From: Microbacterium sp.
Lineage (GTDB): Bacteria > Actinomycetota > Actinomycetes > Actinomycetales > Microbacteriaceae
Direction of reading: 5' to 3'
NCBI RefSeq assembly: GCF_031179285.1
Contig: NZ_JAPSHY010000028.1
Location: 1 to 41,195 of the forward strand
Length of the DNA: 41,195 nucleotides
Shown piece after piece: positions 37,921 through 41,195 of the stretch. Numbering within the stretch: the first letter of the stretch is position 1; every line of letters starts with the position of its first letter. Both the position numbers and the translations under genes were made by a program. Below the pieces are notes generated by a model. That model was given only the letters and a program-made list of their open reading frames with translations, had not been told where the DNA came from and did not search any database.

Positions 37921-37925
37921 GCCGA

Positions 37926-37940
37926 GCGGATCGGATCCGC
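37926..37940. terminator. Hairpin between convergent ABC1 kinase and kinase-like genes
   Basis: GCGGAT (37926-37931) and ATCCGC (37935-37940) with a 3-nt loop, between stops at 37908 and 37968. Short stem, so a weak call. Confidence 0.4.
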
Positions 37941-37967
37941 GTCGCGGGCAGCCGCCGACCCGACGGC

Positions 37968-38642
37968 TCACGTGCGGGAGAGGCGGCGCGCGTCGGCCGC
38001 GGCGAGCCCCGCCCGCACCTCGGCCCGCGACGCCGCATCCCACGGACCCGAGGTCGCGAGGGGGATCTCGGTCATGAACCGGCGTTCGGACTCGGGTATG
38101 CGGTCGGCCACCACGTCCGGCTCCTTCGCCGCCGTCTCATACAGTGCAGGGCCGTCGGCATAGAAGAGGTCGGTGACGACCAGGCGGCCATCCCCACCGC
38201 GCATGACGTTCGAGGGATTGTCGTCGAGGGGTCCGCACCAGGGGAGCTCCGCCTGCGCGCGGTCATGGATGCGACGGATGATGTCGACGAGCTCCTCGAC
38301 GGCGTGCGCACGCTCGGCGATGGAGCGGTGGAATGCCACGGCATCCGCCTCGTCCACGGCGTCGAGCCACTCCATCACCTGCAGGTCGCCGCCGCCGGCG
38401 AGGCGTCGGTGCGCGTACAGCACGGGGACCTGGCGGGTGAAGGCGGCCTCGCGGTAGAGCGCAGCGGTGTACGGTCCGGTCGGATCGAAGGGACTGATCC
38501 TCACGGCGGCGGTGCCGTCGGGAGCGCGCAGTGCGATCGCCCAGTCGCCGGCGCCGCACGGCGTCCAGCCCGCCGCGAGATAGGCGCGCTCGGCATCACG
38601 ATGATCGGCGTCAGGGGCGAGTGCGATGGGGGCGGAATCCAT
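37968..38642 (-). CDS. Kinase-fold protein of unknown specificity (APH-like)
   Basis: A 224-residue protein with a shortened protein-kinase/APH fold. The catalytic-loop region is CGPLDDNPSNVMRGGDGRLV with Asp-Asn-x2-x-Asn (usual HxDxxxxN weakened to PLDDNPSN), followed by VTDLFYADG in place of DFG. The N-lobe is present as WAIALRAPDGTAAVRISPFD. Whether it transfers phosphate is unclear. Start at 38642 (MDSAPIA) has GGAG upstream; an ATG at 38660 is an alternative. It is convergent with the ABC1 gene and divergent from the CtaG gene (136 bp). Confidence 0.68.
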   Translation of the reverse strand: MDSAPIALAPDADHRDAERAYLAAGWTPCGAGDWAIALRAPDGTAAVRISPFDPTGPYTAALYREAAFTRQVPVLYAHRRLAGGGDLQVMEWLDAVDEADAVAFHRSIAERAHAVEELVDIIRRIHDRAQAELPWCGPLDDNPSNVMRGGDGRLVVTDLFYADGPALYETAAKEPDVVADRIPESERRFMTEIPLATSGPWDAASRAEVRAGLAAADARRLSRT

Positions 38643-38777
38643 GCGTCCAGTCTCCGACATGGGAGGAGGATGCCGAATCGGTGGCCGCCGAAGATAGGGG
38701 ATTGACGGCGGGTCGACGCGCGACCTAACTTCGGCGGAACGGCGGCATCCGTCGGATCGCGAACCGAAGGAGCAGAG

Positions 38778-39617
38778 GTGACATCGGCACATGTGCACGC
38801 CCATTCGTCCGGCGGCGCAGACGGCATCCTCTGGATCGTCGCCGTCCCCTTCGCCGTCGCGATCATCTGTTACGCCGCCGGCGTCGCGATCCAGCGACGC
38901 CGCGGGCGCAAGTGGTCGACGGCTCGGACCTGGTGCTGGATGCTGGGATGCGCTGCCGCCCTGATCGGTATGCTCGGCCCCCTCGTCTCGCCCGCGTTCA
39001 GCGGCTTCGCCGGGCACATGGCGGCTCATCTGCTGGTCGGCATGGTGGCTCCGCTGCTGTTCGTCCTCGCAGCTCCCCTCACGCTCGCCTTCCGAACACT
39101 CGATGTCGATCCCGCGCGTCGGCTGAGCCGCATCCTGCGGAGCGCCCCGTCACGTCTGCTCACTGCACCGTTGATCGCCGCGGCGCTGAACCTCGCCAGC
39201 GCCTGGGTGCTGTACTTCACGCCGCTGTGGGAACTCGCCCAGGTGCCCTTCTTCCACCTCGTGGCGATGCTTCACGTCCTCATCCTGGGCTTCCTGTTCA
39301 CGGTGTCGATCGTCGGCGTCGACCCGAACCCGCACCGCGCATCGCTCACCGTGCGGGCGATCGTCCTCGTGCTCGCCCTCGCCGCCCACGGCGTGCTGGC
39401 CAGACTCATCTACGCCGACCCGCCGCCCGGGGTGAGCCGCGGCGACGGCGAGGTCGGGGCTCAGCTGATGTTCTACGGAGGCGATCTGGTCGACCTCACG
39501 CTCATGGTGCTGCTGTGCGCCGAGTGGTATCGACGCTCGGGGCGGCGCTTGCCGTCGGCGCTGAAGCGGCGCAGTGAACCGAAAGGAATCGACGATCATG
39601 TCCGCGCACACCGATGA
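38778..39617 (+). CDS. CtaG-family cytochrome c oxidase assembly protein (caa3 type)
   Basis: A 279-residue seven-helix membrane protein. The His-rich start (VHAHSSGGADG), the GFAGHMAAHLLVGMVAPLLF segment with conserved His residues, PLWELAQVPFFHLVAMLHVL and the later LAAHGVLARLIYAD helix fit the caa3_CtaG family (PF09678), which aids assembly of heme-copper oxidase in the membrane by handling copper. The GTG at 38778 follows AAGGAG. It overlaps the DUF2243 gene by 20 bp. No oxidase subunit gene is in the window. Confidence 0.87.
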   Translation: MTSAHVHAHSSGGADGILWIVAVPFAVAIICYAAGVAIQRRRGRKWSTARTWCWMLGCAAALIGMLGPLVSPAFSGFAGHMAAHLLVGMVAPLLFVLAAPLTLAFRTLDVDPARRLSRILRSAPSRLLTAPLIAAALNLASAWVLYFTPLWELAQVPFFHLVAMLHVLILGFLFTVSIVGVDPNPHRASLTVRAIVLVLALAAHGVLARLIYADPPPGVSRGDGEVGAQLMFYGGDLVDLTLMVLLCAEWYRRSGRRLPSALKRRSEPKGIDDHVRAHR

Positions 39618-40116
39618 GCCCGATTCTGGGCGCAGGACCGGCCCGGTGCTGCGGAACCGCGCGTTCTGGGCAGCGTTCCTGCTGGGTGCGGCCTCCATGG
39701 CCGCCATCGACGAGATCGTGTTCCACCAGATCCTCGCCTGGCACCACTTCTACGATCGGTCGACGACCGAGATCGCCCTCCTCTCCGACGGGCTGCTGCA
39801 CGCCGCGGAACTGTTCGCCTTCGCGGCGGGCTTCTTCCTCATGCTCGACGCCCGACGGCGTGGTGTGTTCTCAGCCGCCGTCGCGTGGAGCGGGTACTTC
39901 GTGGGGCTCGGCGTGTTCCAGCTCTGGGACGGCGTGATCGACCACAAGGTGCTGGGTGTCCACCAGATCCGCTACGGCGTGGACCTGCTGCCGTACGACA
40001 TCGCGTGGATCATCTCGGGGCTCGTTCTGCTGACGATCGGATGTGTCCTGACGGTCGTGAGTTCGCGGCGGGCCCGCGGAATCGACCGCACGTCCGCGAC
40101 GCCCCGTTCGCGCTGA
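39598..40116 (+). CDS. DUF2243-family membrane protein
   Basis: A 172-residue four-helix membrane protein. AIDEIVFHQILAWHHFYDR and LLSDGLLHAAELFAFAAGFF hold the His/Asp pattern of DUF2243, and VFQLWDGVIDHKVLGVHQIR with VDLLPYDIAW is the signature third part. It overlaps the CtaG gene, so they are translationally coupled; the pair is widespread in actinobacteria, which suggests a joint part in copper or oxidase biogenesis, though the role is unproven. ATG 39598 lies 10 nt after AAAGGA. Confidence 0.87.
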   Translation: MSAHTDEPDSGRRTGPVLRNRAFWAAFLLGAASMAAIDEIVFHQILAWHHFYDRSTTEIALLSDGLLHAAELFAFAAGFFLMLDARRRGVFSAAVAWSGYFVGLGVFQLWDGVIDHKVLGVHQIRYGVDLLPYDIAWIISGLVLLTIGCVLTVVSSRRARGIDRTSATPRSR

Positions 40117-40190
40117 ATCGCGGCTATCACCGCCACGGTCCGGATGCAAGGCTCCTGCATCCGCGGAACGGACGGCGCAGGCTGGCAGCC

Positions 40191-40943
40191 ATGAGCACTC
40201 CCAACCACGGCTGGAGCCTGGTCGCCCCGAACATCTATCGCCTCGATGTCGCAGATGTGAACTGCTACCTCGTGGTGACGTCCGACGGGATGACCCTCAT
40301 CGACGCAGGGCTCCCCGGGACCACCCGAGCGCTCGAGGAGCTGCTGCTTCACCTGGGCGCGAGAGCCACCGACATCGACGCCCTCGTGCTGACCCACGGG
40401 CACTTCGATCACGTCGGCATGGCCCGGCAATTCCAGCTGAGGCGCACTCCGATCCTGGTGCACGCGGGCGACGAGGCGCTCGCCCGCCACCCGTATCGCT
40501 ACGCTCACGAATCGTCTCGACTGCCGTATCTCTTCCGCCCTCGGGCGGTGCCGATCATCGCACGGATGACGAAGAACGGGGCGCTGATGGTGAAGGGCGT
40601 ACAGGCACAGCCTCGGGTCCGCGACGGCGAGGTCATCGACGTGCCGGGGCGCCCGCTCGCGCTGTGGACGCCGGGGCACACCGCCGGACACTGCGGCTAC
40701 TACTTCGCCGATCACGGGGTGCTCATGTCGGGCGACGCGATCGTCACGCTCGATCCGTACACGGGTGCGAGAGGTCCTCGTATCGTCGCGAACGCCGCGA
40801 CGGCCGACAGCGAAGAGGCACTCCGCTCGATCGGTGCGTTCGAGGCGAGTGACGCACGCGTCGTGCTGCCGGGGCACGGAGAGCCCTGGGAGGACGGCAT
40901 CCGCGCGGCGGTCGCGGCGGCGCGCCGGGCGGGGAAGAGCTGA
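40191..40943 (+). CDS. Metallo-beta-lactamase-fold hydrolase
   Basis: A 250-residue MBL-fold protein. LTHGHFDHVG is the HxHxDH zinc motif, TPGHTAGHCGYYFADHGVLM the third ligand region and SGDAIVTLDP with VVLPGHGEPWEDG the Asp and last His. The absence of a lactamase-type signal peptide and the N-terminal MSTPNHGWSLVAPNIYRLDV point to a cytosolic glyoxalase II-like or quorum-type hydrolase. It follows DUF2243 by 74 bp, perhaps as part of the same transcript. Confidence 0.9.
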   Translation: MSTPNHGWSLVAPNIYRLDVADVNCYLVVTSDGMTLIDAGLPGTTRALEELLLHLGARATDIDALVLTHGHFDHVGMARQFQLRRTPILVHAGDEALARHPYRYAHESSRLPYLFRPRAVPIIARMTKNGALMVKGVQAQPRVRDGEVIDVPGRPLALWTPGHTAGHCGYYFADHGVLMSGDAIVTLDPYTGARGPRIVANAATADSEEALRSIGAFEASDARVVLPGHGEPWEDGIRAAVAAARRAGKS

Positions 40944-40948
40944 GCTGG

Positions 40949-40989
40949 CGCGGCGCGGTCCCGTGAGTTCGGCCGGTGAATCCGCGCCG
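40949..40989 (+). terminator. Hairpin after the metallo-beta-lactamase-fold gene
   Basis: CGGCGCGG (40949-40956) and CCGCGCCG (40982-40989) form a perfect 8-bp GC stem with a 25-nt loop, 6 nt after the stop at 40943. Confidence 0.5.
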
Positions 40990-40993
40990 GTCC

Positions 40994-41060
40994 GTATACG
41001 TATTCAGTGCTGAAAAATTCCGGGAACATAGGCTTCCCTAAGCCGACTGCATACGTATAC
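40994..41060. promoter_or_regulatory. Two ATACGTAT cores in opposite orientation upstream of the final gene
   Basis: GTATACGTAT (40994-41003) and its reverse complement ATACGTATAC (41051-41060) flank the promoter region of the lipoprotein gene at 41070. Each contains the palindrome ATACGTAT; the cores are 55 bp apart. Between them lies GGGAA/TTCCC (41022-41038) and a TAGGCT-like -10 (41029-41034). Repressor looping by a LacI- or TetR-type protein is a natural reading. Confidence 0.55.
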
Positions 41061-41069
41061 CATCGGGTC

Positions 41070-41195
41070 ATGGCACACATGAAGCAACGCGCACTGCCGG
41101 TTCTCGCGCTCGCAGCGGTGGGCATCGTCGCCCTCACCAGCTGCGGAGCGGGTACCCGCACCGACAATGAGAACGCGACAACGGTGTCGTGCGAC
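41070..41195 (+). CDS. Solute-binding lipoprotein, N-terminal part (runs off right edge)
   Basis: The first 42 residues are present. MAHMKQRALPVLALAAVGIV then ALTSC is a lipoprotein signal peptide with lipobox (Cys at residue 25), followed by GAGTRTDNENATTVSCD, a polar segment typical of extracellular solute-binding proteins of ABC importers. ATGs at 41070 and 41079 are both possible. The operators at 40994-41060 precede it, so the operon is probably controlled by a repressor outside the window. Substrate unknown. Confidence 0.7.
   Translation, partial: MAHMKQRALPVLALAAVGIVALTSCGAGTRTDNENATTVSCD

Noticed and set aside
1..41195. CRISPR array, tRNA, rRNA, insertion sequence or prophage
   Set aside because: No spaced direct-repeat array, no transposase or integrase motif, and no cloverleaf or rRNA core sequence was seen on reading both strands.

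Overview
This is a chromosome segment of a high-GC actinobacterium, most probably a member of the Microbacteriaceae close to Microbacterium. The evidence is GC-rich third codon positions, frequent GTG starts, many genes that look leaderless, a DUF222/13E12 HNH nuclease, a GPP34-domain protein, a DUF7882-type small protein and lineage-typical sequences of LuxR-type response regulator and MerR genes. The genus is an inference from these traits. I see no rRNA, tRNA, CRISPR array, transposase, integrase or phage structural gene. No stretch over 300 bases lacks a gene; the longest gaps (360-620, 5042-5253, 13850-14060, 28062-28294, 33249-33489) hold promoters, inverted repeats or nothing I recognise.

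Layout. 1-359: start of a solute-binding lipoprotein running off the left edge. 621-5041: a CxxC carboxymuconolactone-decarboxylase-like protein, a MerR regulator, a GPP34 protein, a small multidrug export-type membrane protein, a Nudix hydrolase, an HNH protein and a flavin/PPOX-family protein. 5254-8974: a minus-strand cluster of three different alpha/beta hydrolases headed by a TetR regulator. 9080-10855: a regulator cluster (TetR, MerR-GyrI, an orphan LacI DNA-binding domain). 11038-13849: a VOC protein with a small membrane protein, then a NarL-type two-component system. 14061-17165: a dihydrofolate-reductase-like protein coupled to a GNAT-like protein, a P-loop kinase, a DUF7882-like protein and an APH-fold phosphotransferase. 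17353-19476: DUF6463 - MenG-like methyltransferase - DUF2867-like - DUF6463. 19494-20735: imine-reductase-like oxidoreductase divergent from its probable MerR regulator. 20748-26995: nuclease, deaminase, a Cys-Cys protein with its MerR regulator, YnfA, O-methyltransferase, B3/B4 protein, cupin and DUF222-HNH. 27108-32500: quinone-oxidoreductase-like protein, two MFS exporters, a membrane protein and a LacI regulator. 32549-37908: DUF2975/XRE pair, a membrane protein, SRPBCC/ArsR pair and PadR/ABC1-kinase pair. 37968-41195: kinase-like protein, CtaG - DUF2243 - metallo-beta-lactamase series, and the start of a second lipoprotein.

How it works together. The window is a patchwork of small stand-alone units, each a regulator plus one or two effectors, with about a dozen transcription regulators in 41 kb (four MerR, two TetR, one full and one truncated LacI, XRE, ArsR, PadR, one response regulator). 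Several units carry a clear dyad in exactly the place expected for local control: a perfect 18-bp palindrome filling the promoter spacer of the Cys-Cys protein/MerR operon; a 16-bp dyad filling a 31-bp gap between an MFS exporter and its LacI regulator; two GCAAC/GTTGC dyads before SRPBCC-ArsR; and dyads at the TetR/hydrolase cluster. Many of these genes have a TANNNT-like -10 box 6-7 nt before the start codon and no Shine-Dalgarno sequence, so leaderless transcripts seem common. All functions are read from sequence motifs without database searches.
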